Assembly: GCA_963843465.1 (NCBI GenBank)
Contig: CAWJKP010000003.1
Location: 248,001 to 312,000, forward strand
Direction: 5' to 3'
Length of the DNA stretch: 64,000 nt
DNA from: CAWJKP01 sp963843465
Lineage (GTDB): Bacteria; Planctomycetota; Planctomycetia; Pirellulales; Thermoguttaceae
Positions 27,397 to 35,716 of this stretch are shown here, in pieces. A program made the translations under genes and the position numbers. The notes below the pieces were generated by a model. It was not told the origin of the DNA. It did not search any database and saw only the letters and a program-made list of their open reading frames with translations. The stretch's first letter is position 1; each line of letters begins with the position of its first letter.

Positions 27397-27487
27397 CTCT
27401 CTTGGGTCTTAGGACTTAGGTCTTAGGTCTTAGGTCTTGGGCCGCACCTAAGCGCCAGGTCCCAAGACCCAAGACCTAAGACCCAAA
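27397..27487. repeat. GTCTTAGG tandem/inverted repeat between lgt and panC
   Basis: Tandem TTAGGTC units and the complementary CCCAAGACCTAAGACC units 40 bp on; the right end overlaps the last codons of panC. The family recurs at 37117-37200 and 49262-49306. Confidence 0.88.
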
Positions 27488-28347
27488 AAGGCAATTGTCG
27501 ATCAGCCGGGTGCCGCCTACGTGGACCGCCACCGCCGCCAGCGTCCGGCCGCGAATCTCACGGACCGGGGCCAGCGTATCGGGATCGGCCAGTGCAATAT
27601 AATCAATACGTGCCTCAGGCACCGAGAGGATTATCTGCCGCATTCTTTCCACGATCCGGCCCGGGTCCCGCTCCCCTTGCTCCGCCAGATCCCGCGCCAG
27701 GCAAAGGCTCTTCCAAAGCACCAGCGCCTGCTGCCTCTGCGGCGGGCTGAGGTAGGCATTGCGGGAGCTCCTCGCTAGACCGTCCGGTTGGCGAACCGTC
27801 GGCTGGATTTGGATCGTCACCGGCAGGTCGAGGTCCTCGACCAGGCGGCGAATGACGGCAGCCTGTTGGTAATCCTTCTGGCCAAAGTAGGCTTTGTCGG
27901 GCAGGACGATGTTCAGCAGCTTGAGGACCACGGTGGCGACACCCCGAAAATGGCCAGGGCGGAAGTAGCCCTCCCAGGGCTCGCTGACCCCGCCCACTTC
28001 GACCCACGTGCAGAACCCTGGCGGATACATTTCTTCATCGGCGGGGAAGAAAACCACCGGGCTCGCGCGCCGCAGCGGCCGAGCATCTCCAGGTCCTCTT
28101 CCAGGTCGCGGGGATATCGCCGGTAGTCCTCCTCGGGAGCGAATTGGCTCGGGTTCACGTAGATCGAGACCACGGTCAGTCCGCATTCCGCCTGCGATGC
28201 CCGGACTAAACTGAGATGTCCCTCGTGCAGGGCCCCCATCGTGGGAACGACGCCGATGCTCAGACCCTCCTTTCGAGCTGCACTGAGTTGCTCGCGGAGC
28301 GACTGAATGGTTCGAAATACGGCTAACGGTGACGGCGCTTCGCTCAT
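27476..28347 (-). pseudogene. panC: Pantothenate synthetase (pantoate-beta-alanine ligase), one frameshift
   Basis: Joins pantoate and beta-alanine with ATP in coenzyme A synthesis. From the ATG at 28347: VVPTMGALHEGHLSLV (HIGH-type motif), TVVSIYVNPSQFAPEEDY, LGRCGA; then in another frame VVFFPADEEMYPPGF, VLKLLNIVLPDKAYFGQKDYQQAAVIRR, RSSRNAYLSPPQR and RLIDN. The frames meet near 28060-28070 at GCGCGCG; removal of one CG gives CGASPVVFFP. All catalytic motifs are present across the break, so the gene is intact apart from the indel. It lies downstream of the folK fusion on the same strand, 40 bp away. Confidence 0.88.
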
Positions 28348-28387
28348 AGCGGTATTGCGTTTCCAAGGGCCTGTGGAACGATAAACT

Positions 28388-29407
28388 TTACTGCATCGAG
28401 TCGATGGCCGCCAGGACTTCAGTGAGCACGTCAGGAGAGGCGGGTCCAGCCAGGTGGAGCATGGGACCCTGTCCCGGCTGGCTTGCCTGGGCGACGATAG
28501 CGCGGCCAATTTGCTCCAAGCTCGATGGTCCCTGGGCGGGCGCATCGAGCAACACCGTGAGCCTGGGGGCGACCGCGGTCCGATTTCGTCGGTCCCAATG
28601 GCTCCGAAAGGCCAGTTGTTGCTCAGCGGAGAGGTAAACGCCAACGTAGGCCAGCGACTGGGACAACCAGAAATCGCTCACGGACCATCGCGTCCGATCG
28701 GCCCATGCAGGCCGCTCGGCGTCCAAGCGATCCGCTCGCCGGTCGAAGATCCGCAGTTCCGCTTCCAGAAAAGGGGTCAGAACGATTGGTTTCGCTCTCG
28801 CTGGCCGGAAAATAGTTCTGCGTCCTTTGTCGTCTTCGTCTTTGTCGTCGAGGATCAGTCTGGCATCGATTTTGCGGGCGATTTGCCGGGCCAGGTCCGT
28901 CTTGCCGGCAGCCGGCGGTCCGGCGATTGCCAGGTAGGGCGCCGCCGTATGGAGATGTTCCCATAGCCGAGCGACGCTCCAGCCCAGCGTCGGGTGCAGC
29001 AGGGAACCGGCAATCTCGGCCGCCGGCTCCAGCACGAACCGCCGCCAGGCCATCCTGGGGTGGGGGATACAAAGCTGCGGCGTGTGCAAGACCAGGCGGT
29101 CGTAAAGCAGCAGATCGAGATCCAACGATCGCGGCCCCCACCGCTGGCGACGATCGCGGCCGAACTCTGCCTCCGTCGCCTGAAGCACTTCGAGCAGCCG
29201 TTGGGGAGCCAAGGAAGTCTCCAGCAGCAGAGCCCCATTGAGGAACTCCCCTTGGCCCGGCGGACCGCCGACCGGCGCCGTTTGGCGCCAGCGACTACGT
29301 CGCAGCAGCCGTAGATGCTCTTGTCGCATCAAGACTTCGACCGCCCGATCGAGCGTCTGCTCCCGGTTACCCAGGTTCGATCCAACGGCGACCAGGCAGG
29401 TTGCCAC
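28388..29407 (-). CDS. folK: FolK (HPPK) fused to a deoxynucleoside kinase-like domain
   Basis: Residues 1 to about 155 are 6-hydroxymethyl-7,8-dihydropterin pyrophosphokinase of folate synthesis: GSNLGNR, APVGGPPGQGEFLNGALLLET and the signature RWGPRSLDLDLLLYD, with IPHPRMAWRRFVLEPAAEI. From about 165 a P-loop kinase begins (YLAIAGPPAAGKTDLARQIA), continues with FWLSQSLAYVGVYLSAEQ and ends LTVLLDAPAQG, similar to deoxynucleoside kinases. Between these lies an acidic insert (DDKDEDDKG) encoded by a CGTCTTTGTCGTC microsatellite. The fusion would tie folate and deoxynucleotide supply together. The kinase half is less certain, because the usual substrate motifs are weak. Confidence 0.85.
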   Translation of the reverse strand: MATCLVAVGSNLGNREQTLDRAVEVLMRQEHLRLLRRSRWRQTAPVGGPPGQGEFLNGALLLETSLAPQRLLEVLQATEAEFGRDRRQRWGPRSLDLDLLLYDRLVLHTPQLCIPHPRMAWRRFVLEPAAEIAGSLLHPTLGWSVARLWEHLHTAAPYLAIAGPPAAGKTDLARQIARKIDARLILDDKDEDDKGRRTIFRPARAKPIVLTPFLEAELRIFDRRADRLDAERPAWADRTRWSVSDFWLSQSLAYVGVYLSAEQQLAFRSHWDRRNRTAVAPRLTVLLDAPAQGPSSLEQIGRAIVAQASQPGQGPMLHLAGPASPDVLTEVLAAIDSMQ

Positions 29408-29423
29408 TTCCGTGGAGATGGGC

Positions 29424-29858
29424 TTACTCGTCTTCCAGGCGGCTGCGGGCTTCGCGGCGGCCGATGCCGCGCAGGGAAATCAGCGCGGCGAACTGCGCCG
29501 CCCGCGGCCGGCCTTTTCCCTGCTCCCAATGATACACGGTCTGCGCGGAGACGCCGACCAGCTTGGCGAACTCCTGGGCCGAGAGCTTCAACCGGCTCCG
29601 CTGCGCCCGGACCGATCGGGGCGAGAAGCGTAGACCCTGCAAGGCGTCCTCCTTGCCGTTGGCCCTTTCGCCGGATGACCGCGCCTGTGACGCGAGCCTG
29701 GCAATCTTTTTCTCCTGCGCTTGCAACAGCCGCTTCAGCCGGGCAATCTCCCGGCGGTGCGAAGCGGCGGCCTTGCGGGTCGTGCCCATCTGGGCGCGGA
29801 TCTCTTTGCGGGCCAGACGGCGGATCTCTTCCTTGATGGTTGCGGCAAGGTTCGGCAT
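29424..29858 (-). CDS. Coiled-coil / XRE-type helix-turn-helix protein
   Basis: From the ATG at 29858 (MPNLAATIKEEIRRLARKEI) the first 80 residues are a charged coiled coil (HRREIARLKRLLQAQEKKIARL). The C terminus is a Cro/C1-type HTH (RLKLSAQEFAKLVGVSAQTVYHWEQGKGRPR). This layout is common in small regulators of unknown target. It precedes folK by 17 bp and may be co-transcribed with folK-panC. The upstream in-frame extension to 29936 is possible but lacks homology signs. Confidence 0.82.
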   Translation of the reverse strand: MPNLAATIKEEIRRLARKEIRAQMGTTRKAAASHRREIARLKRLLQAQEKKIARLASQARSSGERANGKEDALQGLRFSPRSVRAQRSRLKLSAQEFAKLVGVSAQTVYHWEQGKGRPRAAQFAALISLRGIGRREARSRLEDE

Positions 29859-30041
29859 GAACTTGGTCTCCTCAGCTTTCTTAAGGAATCGTGAATTTCC
29901 TCTGCCCACCGTTTTCAAGCCGTTCAGGGCGAGCAAGCCATTCTTGCGAAGCGCGCACCCTTGAGATAACGGCGGTATTATTATACTATGCGCAATGCTC
30001 TACGCAATGGTCTTGCAACTAAGGGAGCCGGAAAACATCCC

Positions 30042-30848
30042 ATGACGACGGTTGCCTGGGCTACGGACATTCATCTCGATTGGGCCGACCCGGCCCTGCG
30101 TCGCGACTTCTATCAGTCGCTGCGGACCAGCGGGGCCGACGTGGCGATCCTCAGCGGCGACATCGGGGAAGGCAAGAGCACCGGCCGTTGGCTGCGGGAA
30201 ATCGCCGCTGCGCTGGGCCGGCCGGTCTACTTCGTCCTGGGCAACCACGACTTCTACGGGGGCTCGATTCAAGAGGTCCGCCAGGAGACAGCGCAACTGG
30301 CCGCCGATTGCCCAGGGCTTGTTTACCTCTCGTCGGCTGGGATCGTCGAGCTGGCCCCCGGCGTGGGCCTGATAGGCCACGAGGGCTGGGGCGACGCCCG
30401 ACTGGGAAACTTCGAGGGCTCGCAGGTCTTTCTCCCCGATTTCATCACCATCAAGGATCTGTCGGGCGTCTATCACGATCGCCGGCTTTTGCGGGAGCGT
30501 CTTGGGGCTTTGGGCGACGAGTCGGCCGACTACATCGCCCGGGTCCTGCCTGAGGCCCTGGCCCGCTATCGCCGGGTGGTGCTGGCGACTCACGTGCCCC
30601 CCTTCCACGAGGCGGCCTGGCACGACGGCCGCTCGTCCGACGACGACTGGCTGCCCTACTTCTCGTGCCGGGCCGTAGGCAACGTCCTTTTGGACATCAT
30701 GCGGCGGCATCCGGCCTGCGACCTCTTGGTGCTCTGCGGACATACCCACGGCAGCGGCGAAGCGCAGATGCTCGACAATCTCCGCGTTCGCACCGGCGGC
30801 GCGGAAGACCGCCGCCCACGAATCCAGGAGATGCTCCAGTTCCCCTAG
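30042..30848 (+). CDS. Calcineurin-like metallophosphoesterase
   Basis: The 268-residue protein has the full metal-binding set: ATDIHLDW (DxH), LSGDIGEG (GD), VLGNHDFYGG (GNHD), LATHVPPFHEA and CGHTHGSGEA (GHTH). Family members hydrolyse phosphomonoesters or diesters, including cyclic nucleotides; the substrate here is unknown. The start at 30042 (MTTVAWATDIHLD) is preferred. An upstream in-frame start at 29988 adds 18 residues with no domain content. No signal peptide, so likely cytoplasmic. Confidence 0.87.
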   Translation: MTTVAWATDIHLDWADPALRRDFYQSLRTSGADVAILSGDIGEGKSTGRWLREIAAALGRPVYFVLGNHDFYGGSIQEVRQETAQLAADCPGLVYLSSAGIVELAPGVGLIGHEGWGDARLGNFEGSQVFLPDFITIKDLSGVYHDRRLLRERLGALGDESADYIARVLPEALARYRRVVLATHVPPFHEAAWHDGRSSDDDWLPYFSCRAVGNVLLDIMRRHPACDLLVLCGHTHGSGEAQMLDNLRVRTGGAEDRRPRIQEMLQFP

Positions 30849-30935
30849 GATTTTGGATTCTCGATTTCAGATTTTGGATTCTGCTCTAAGACGCAAATGT
30901 CAAATCTCAAATTTCAGATCTGAAATCCGGAATCT
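30846..30935. repeat. Degenerate GATTTCAGATTTT / AAATCTGAAATC repeat
   Basis: Short A/T-rich units of the heptamer family seen at 21705-21745, in both orientations. They fill the gap between the converging metallophosphoesterase and CpXC genes. Confidence 0.75.
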
Positions 30936-30949
30936 CTTCGGCCGATCGC

Positions 30950-31618
30950 TCACGGCTGCCGGTCCAAAATGGCCCGGGCGTAGTCGCGGTCAACTCGCAG
31001 CCACTTGCCGCATTGGCTCGCCGCGCTGGGCAGGCAGCGGGCGATCTGCTTCTCCAGCCGCCGGAACTCGGACTCCAGCGGCAGCGTCATGGAGAGATTG
31101 GCCGATTCGTTGGACAGCACCAGCTCGATCTCCGCCTCCGCGCCCGGTTGGCAAACAATGCCGCCGTAAAACAGTTGGGCATGGCCGCCCCGCTGGTCCT
31201 CTTCCAGCGCCTGCCAGACGACCTCTTTGAAGACCTCGACCGTGCGGTCGTCCAGGTTGTCTTCCCAGATCAGAACCTTTTCCACCAGCTCGTTCATGGT
31301 CGCCACCAGGCGGAAGGCATAGGCGTTGCCGCTCAGCGTGTTAAGCAGGCCGAACGACTTGTCCGTCAATTCCGCGGGCTCGCCGCGGCCGGAACGCCGC
31401 AGGATCATCAAGCGGCGGTCCATGTCGTGATAGAGCAGGTCCTGCTCGATGCTCGCCGTGCCGCCGCACTCTTCGCAGGTGAAGGTGGTCAGCGAGCGAT
31501 CGAGGACCCGCGGCTTGAGCTCCGGGTCCTGCGAGACGTTGACCGAATGCCAGACGGTGAAATGCTGGCTGTGCCGGCAGTGCGGACAAGTGAGGGTCGT
31601 GACGGCGGATTGGCTCAT
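30950..31618 (-). CDS. CpXC-domain protein
   Basis: The 222-residue protein starts with a zinc-ribbon-like CpXC domain: LTCPHCRHSQHFTVWHSVNVSQDPELKPRVLD, then FTCEECGGTASIEQDLLYHDM. Four cysteines form two CxxC pairs. The C-terminal half is mixed alpha/beta (YAFRLVATMNELVEKVLIWEDNLDDRTVEVFKEVVW) with no recognised domain. CpXC proteins are widespread hypotheticals; a zinc-binding structural role is inferred. It is divergently transcribed from the beta-helix gene across palindrome copy B. Confidence 0.85.
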   Translation of the reverse strand: MSQSAVTTLTCPHCRHSQHFTVWHSVNVSQDPELKPRVLDRSLTTFTCEECGGTASIEQDLLYHDMDRRLMILRRSGRGEPAELTDKSFGLLNTLSGNAYAFRLVATMNELVEKVLIWEDNLDDRTVEVFKEVVWQALEEDQRGGHAQLFYGGIVCQPGAEAEIELVLSNESANLSMTLPLESEFRRLEKQIARCLPSAASQCGKWLRVDRDYARAILDRQP

Positions 31619-31693
31619 GTTGTCAAACTAAGGTCCATGCGGTGGAAAGTCAAGCGGCGCGACGGTACTTGTGCTTCCAACCCCGGTACAGTC

Positions 31694-31791
31694 GTAGGGT
31701 GGGACCAGGTCGCCTTGGCGGCCGCCGGCCCACCAAGATCCGGCGGAATTGGTGGGCCGGCGCTCGCTGGCGCGACCTGGTCCCACCCTAC
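31694..31791 (-). repeat. 98-bp GTAGGGTGGGAC palindromic element, copy B (reverse)
   Basis: Same ends and inner arms as the copy at 14334, but the GGCGGCC side hairpin is on the left and the GCTCGC hairpin on the right, so the element is inverted. It lies in the divergent gap between the CpXC and beta-helix genes. Confidence 0.92.
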
Positions 31792-31906
31792 TCGTTGAAA
31801 TGCCCCGTAAACGGGTGCCGTCGGCGCGACGGTACTTGTCTTTCCTGTGGCGATCCAGTAGAAAGTTCGATGCGAGCCACGCAGACCTGGTGCAGGAGAC
31901 CCTTTC

Positions 31907-33505
31907 GTGCGGATGCTCATGCGAACAGCGGCCGCCGGCGCCGTGCTGATTGCCGCCTCGACGGCGACGGCGGCGACCGTCGAAGTCAGGGGCTCGGCGG
32001 GATCGGCGATCGCCGCGGCCATGCTCCGGGCGGCGCCGGGCGACACGGTCCATTTGCCCGCCGCGACCTTCGTGCTCACCGAGCCCATCCGGCCCCGCTC
32101 GGGCGTGAAGCTCATCGGCGAAGGGATCGAAAAGAGCTTTGTGGTCTATGCGGGCAGCAGGCCCGCGTCGATGATCGACATCGAAGGCTGCGAGGACCTG
32201 GAGATCGCCCAATTGACGCTCGACGGCCGCAAGAATCCCTTGATCCGTCAAGGCATCAGCGGCAGCCGCAGCCGCCGTCTCTGGCTGCACGACCTGGGCA
32301 TCCGCAACCTGGCCGGCATCAAGACCTGGGGGCCGCACGCGATCCTCTTTTCCGGCCGCAGCCCCACCATGGAAGGCGGCGTGACCGACAGTTGGATCAG
32401 CAACTGCCAGATCGACAACATCGGCGTAGGTGCCGATTTCGGCGGCGGCATCCGCCTGGCCTGGGGCTGCGTGCGCAACCGGGTCCTCGGCAACACCATC
32501 AGCAACACCGGCCGCGGCGGCATCTTCGGCGACCACTCCGCGGAACTGGTGATCCGCAACAACCGCGTGAGCGGCTCCGGGGGCGAGGGCCTGGGGATCG
32601 AGATCTGGGGCGGCTGCCCACGCTCGCTGATCGAAAACAACGCCGTCGACCACTGGATCAGCGTCGACCAGGGCTCGCAGTCGGCCGTCCGCCGCAACCT
32701 GGTCGGCTCCAACGACAACACGCTCAAGGGCTACGGCATCGAGATCATCGCCCGCGACGTGGTGGTCACCGACAACGTCGTCAAGCGCGGCGCCCAGATC
32801 GGGCTGTCGGTCTCCAACAAGCCCGTCAAGGAGAACGTTTTCTGGGGCTACAACACGGTCCGCGACTGCATCCAGTGGGCCGCGCAACTCCAGGGCGACA
32901 GCGGCGGCATCGCCCATCACTACTTCTACCGCTGCGACTTCGAGGGCACCATCCGCGGCGATCCCCAGGCCCTCTATCGCAACGACAGCGGTCACGGACT
33001 GCGGACCAACGGCAATTGCCGGCAACTGGTGTTCGAGAACTGCCGCTTCCGCGGCAACGGCGGCTACGGCCTGCAATTCGGCGGGCAAGCCGTGGATCAG
33101 ATCTGCCTGCTGCACTGCCTGATCTCGGCCAACGGCCTGGCGGGCGTCTCGGGGCCCTCGGCGTACGCGGCGATGGAGTTCACCGACTGCAAGGCCGCGG
33201 GCAACGGCAACGACACCTTGCCCGTCTCGAAGCCCCTGCCCACGCCTCCGCCAGCCGCTGATTTTCGCGTGCCGGAAACGATTCGCGCCGGAGAGCCTGC
33301 CCTCTTCGCCTGCAACTCGCGGCCCGGCTCGGGCACGATCGTCCAGTGGCTCTGGGACTTCAACCAGGGCATTCCCGAGGTCACGGCCAATCCCCGGCAC
33401 ACCTTCGACCGGCCCGGCAAGTACCGCGTGACGCTCATCGTCTGGGACTCCGCGGGCCGCGGCGGCCACGCCGAGAAAATGGTCGAGGTACTACCGAAGA
33501 AGTGA
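31907..33505 (+). CDS. Secreted right-handed beta-helix protein with C-terminal PKD domain
   Basis: The signal peptide (MRTAAAGAVLIAASTATAA) is followed by a pectate-lyase-like parallel beta-helix of about 370 residues, with recurrent N-rich turns (NNRVSGSGGEGLGIEIWGG, NNAVDHWISVDQGSQSAVRRN, NTISNTGRGGIFGDHS). A PKD-type beta-sandwich ends the protein (PAADFRVPETIRAGEPALFACNSRPG, WLWDFNQG, PRHTFDRPGKYRVTLIVWD). Such proteins bind or cleave polysaccharides at the cell surface or outside; no catalytic triad is evident. The GTG at 31907 is preferred because GGAG lies 9 bp upstream; ATG 31913 is an alternative. Confidence 0.87.
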   Translation: MRMLMRTAAAGAVLIAASTATAATVEVRGSAGSAIAAAMLRAAPGDTVHLPAATFVLTEPIRPRSGVKLIGEGIEKSFVVYAGSRPASMIDIEGCEDLEIAQLTLDGRKNPLIRQGISGSRSRRLWLHDLGIRNLAGIKTWGPHAILFSGRSPTMEGGVTDSWISNCQIDNIGVGADFGGGIRLAWGCVRNRVLGNTISNTGRGGIFGDHSAELVIRNNRVSGSGGEGLGIEIWGGCPRSLIENNAVDHWISVDQGSQSAVRRNLVGSNDNTLKGYGIEIIARDVVVTDNVVKRGAQIGLSVSNKPVKENVFWGYNTVRDCIQWAAQLQGDSGGIAHHYFYRCDFEGTIRGDPQALYRNDSGHGLRTNGNCRQLVFENCRFRGNGGYGLQFGGQAVDQICLLHCLISANGLAGVSGPSAYAAMEFTDCKAAGNGNDTLPVSKPLPTPPPAADFRVPETIRAGEPALFACNSRPGSGTIVQWLWDFNQGIPEVTANPRHTFDRPGKYRVTLIVWDSAGRGGHAEKMVEVLPKK

Positions 33506-33567
33506 GGGATGGGTAGTGGGTCCACAGCGTGTTGCTGGTGACATGCGTCTCAGCGCCGCCCAGCGGC

Positions 33568-33732
33568 TTAGCTCGACCAAGGCACGATTATTCTGCTCCT
33601 AATGTACGCGATCGCGTCCCAAAACCACTCTACGAACCAGCCTGGGCGAATAATCGTGATGCAGACAAATGCGGCGATGATCGGCCCCAGGATCGCAAGC
33701 AAGATACCTTTGTCTTTTTGCGTCAGTGTCAC
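33568..33732 (-). CDS. Small single-pass membrane protein (54 residues)
   Basis: The reverse-strand GTG at 33732 opens a 54-codon frame: a charged start (TLTQKDKG), a transmembrane helix (ILLAILGPIIAAFVCITIIRP) and an aromatic amphipathic tail (WFVEWFWDAIAYIRSR). AGAGGAAG sits 8-9 bp upstream as a good ribosome-binding site. Hydrophobicity and RBS support a real gene; no family is recognised. It lies between the converging beta-helix gene and the next palindrome. Confidence 0.6.
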   Translation of the reverse strand: MTLTQKDKGILLAILGPIIAAFVCITIIRPGWFVEWFWDAIAYIRSRIIVPWSS

Positions 33733-33764
33733 GATAATCGCTTCCTCTTGTTTGCAAAAAGTGA

Positions 33765-33846
33765 GGGGAGTCGTAACGGGGACGCAGCGAGTGTTGGGGC
33801 ATTAAGGAGTCGCCATTGGCTAGCTGCGTCCCCGTTGCGACTCCCC
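33765..33846. repeat. 24-bp inverted repeat (GGGGAGTCG...)
   Basis: Arms 33765-33788 and 33823-33846 (GGGGAGTCG(T/C)AACGGGGACG) match with one mismatch around a 34-bp loop. It lies between the 54-residue gene and the next small reverse-strand gene. Confidence 0.88.
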
Positions 33847-33864
33847 CGAGAACGATCGCTCCCG

Positions 33865-34086
33865 TTAGGCCTGTTGACCATTGGACACGAGCAGTTCCGT
33901 CATCAGCAGCAAATCGAGAACGCTGTAGCTCTCATCCGGTTGAAACACGATTACGGTACGGCCGGATGGTGACTGCGCGACGAAATCGGGATGCGAGACC
34001 TGAAACGACCGGCCATCCGCCATGCGAATCGCAAACGGCCTGAACGGCTGCAGGTGTAGCGTTGCTCTGAACTGTTCAGCGGTCAT
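33865..34086 (-). CDS. Small conserved-looking hypothetical protein (73 residues)
   Basis: MTAEQFRATLHLQPFRPFAIRMADGRSFQV, then HPDFVAQSPSGRTVIVFQPDESYSVLDLLLMTELLV. The regular alternation of strands and balanced amino-acid use suggest a genuine compact beta-rich protein. I recall similar short proteins in planctomycetes but no named function. It is cytoplasmic by composition. Confidence 0.65.
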   Translation of the reverse strand: MTAEQFRATLHLQPFRPFAIRMADGRSFQVSHPDFVAQSPSGRTVIVFQPDESYSVLDLLLMTELLVSNGQQA

Positions 34087-34196
34087 ACAAGAATCCGATC
34101 ACGGGTTCCGGCCTGTAAGTGGGGCGATCGCCACCCTCTTGCAGTATAGCCGTGACCAGCGGGAGAGACAAGCAGGGTACTCTGATTTTGAAAGAC

Positions 34197-34293
34197 GGCC
34201 CCGGAACCGCTTCAGCCGAAGAGCCGACCATAAAAAGGGCCCCGGAACCGCGGAGGTCGCGGAGCCGTCGACAAAAAATGGCCCCGGAACCGC
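34197..34293. repeat. Three direct copies of GGCCCCGGAACCGC
   Basis: Copies start at 34197, 34238 and 34280 (41-42 bp apart). The spacers resemble each other (GAGCCG followed by A-rich). A partial complementary GGTCCCGGGGCC follows. It lies downstream of the MscS-like gene; a role as transcription end structure is possible. Confidence 0.85.
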
Positions 34294-34343
34294 TGAGGTC
34301 CCGGGGCCACTGGGGGAAGAACGCGTCGTCTGGCAAGACCCGC

Positions 34344-35207
34344 TCACCGCACGGCCTCGTTGAGCATCTTGGTGTTGGGGACGCTGTGACGGTTCAGCAG
34401 TCCGTCCTCGTCGGTCTCCACGATCGTGGCCACCGGGCCGACCTCGCGGACCTGTCCTTCCAGGCCGCCCACGGTCACCCGGTCACCGGCCTGGAGCCGC
34501 TGGCGGAGGTAGTAGCCGCTGAGCACGCCGGCCATCACGTCGCGTCCGCCCAGGCCGAAGGAAAGGCCGAAGCCCACGGCCAGGCCGCCGAAAGCGATCA
34601 TGATCAGGTTGTCCAGCAGCTTGAAGTTGATGTTCAACTGGTCGAAGGCCGCCATGAAGGTCAACAAGGCCAGCACATAGTAGCAGGCGCTGGCCAACTG
34701 GCCGGCGTAGCTGATGCCCACGCGGTCGGCGCTGGTGGCGATCAGGCCCCGCAGGAAGTTGGCGACCAGCAGTCCGATCACGACGACCACCGTGGCCACC
34801 AGCACCTTGGGAATGTAGTCCACCAGCGACTGCATGGCCTGCGAGAGCTTCTCCAGGCCGAGGATGTTGAAGCTGGCCATGACGAACACGCACATCAGCA
34901 GCCAGAAGACGATCGCGCCGACGATGGCCGGCACGCCTCGCTTGATGCCGATATGTTGCATCGACTGCGCCAGGCCGCTGCGCTCGGCGGCGGTCTGCAG
35001 GCCGATCTTCTCGCTGAGCTTGCCGATCGCCTGGCCGATCAGCCGGGCCACGATGTAGCCCACGACCAGCACGGCGACCATCGCCAGCACCTTGGGCGCC
35101 AGTTGGATCACCTGGTGGAATGCCTGGTTAAAGCTCTCCAGCACCGCGTCCTTGGAGGTCGCCACCACCGCGGTGACGTTGGACAGGGTATTTGCAGCGT
35201 TTGCCAT
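34344..35207 (-). CDS. MscS-like / conserved TM-helix membrane channel protein
   Basis: About 287 residues with four or five helices (APKVLAMVAVLVVGYIVARLIG, VPAIVGAIVFWLLMCVFVMASF, IPKVLVATVVVVIGLLVANFL, CYYVLALLTFMAAF, LLDNLIMIAFGGLAVGFGLSFG). A short MscS-like beta domain follows (LQAGDRVTVGGLEGQVREVGPVATIVETDEDG, then HSVPNTKM). A small-conductance mechanosensitive or ion channel is likely. ATG 35207 is chosen because AAGGAA lies 6 bp upstream; an ATG at 35225 is the alternative. Confidence 0.83.
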   Translation of the reverse strand: MANAANTLSNVTAVVATSKDAVLESFNQAFHQVIQLAPKVLAMVAVLVVGYIVARLIGQAIGKLSEKIGLQTAAERSGLAQSMQHIGIKRGVPAIVGAIVFWLLMCVFVMASFNILGLEKLSQAMQSLVDYIPKVLVATVVVVIGLLVANFLRGLIATSADRVGISYAGQLASACYYVLALLTFMAAFDQLNINFKLLDNLIMIAFGGLAVGFGLSFGLGGRDVMAGVLSGYYLRQRLQAGDRVTVGGLEGQVREVGPVATIVETDEDGLLNRHSVPNTKMLNEAVR

Positions 35208-35367
35208 GGGAAGTTCCTTTCGCATCGTGTGGATGGGTTCAACTCTTCTCTCGTCTACCGGTCACTGACCGGCTTCTGTCATCTCTGTTTCCGGCCGGGC
35301 CGGGCGGGTCACAAAAAACCGCGAGAAGTTTTGCAGCGCGGGTCGACGGTCACCGATGCGAAGGAAA

Positions 35368-35463
35368 GTAGGGTGGGACAAGCTCGCGCGCGAGCGCCGG
35401 CCCACCATCTCTGCCGACTCTTGGTGGGCCGGCGGCCGCCACGGCGGCCTTGTCCCACCCTAC
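35368..35463 (+). repeat. 96-bp GTAGGGTGGGAC palindromic element, copy C (forward)
   Basis: Same arms and forward order of side hairpins as copy A. It is followed at about 35480-35525 by a different small palindrome (GTAGGGCGCGTTGAGCGC / CCCCACCCTAC). It lies between the divergent MscS-like and beta-CASP genes. Confidence 0.92.
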
Positions 35464-35716
35464 AATGGCCGGAAAGGGCGTAGGTGTAGGGCGCGTTGAG
35501 CGCAGCGAGCCCCACCCTACGTCTACGTTGCCGGCCGATCGCCGGCGGTCACCGGGACGGCCTGGCGGCGGGCGGAAAACACGGGAAATGCCGATCGTGC
35601 CGCCGACGGCAAGGCTTCCGAGTGTACCAACTCCCGCACGCCTTTCCTTGCTGATACCGCCGCAGAGGGTAGACTTGACTGTCAGGACTCGGTTTCTCAA
35701 CGGCAAGGGGATCGCT

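Noticed and set aside
34197..34293. Possible mini-CRISPR array
   Set aside because: Only three 14-bp repeats with mutually similar spacers, no cas genes, and composition like the local palindromes.
35450..35716. N-terminal extension of the beta-CASP nuclease
   Set aside because: The upstream in-frame codons come from the palindromic repeat and promoter region; the family starts at MRLQFLG with an RBS before 35717.
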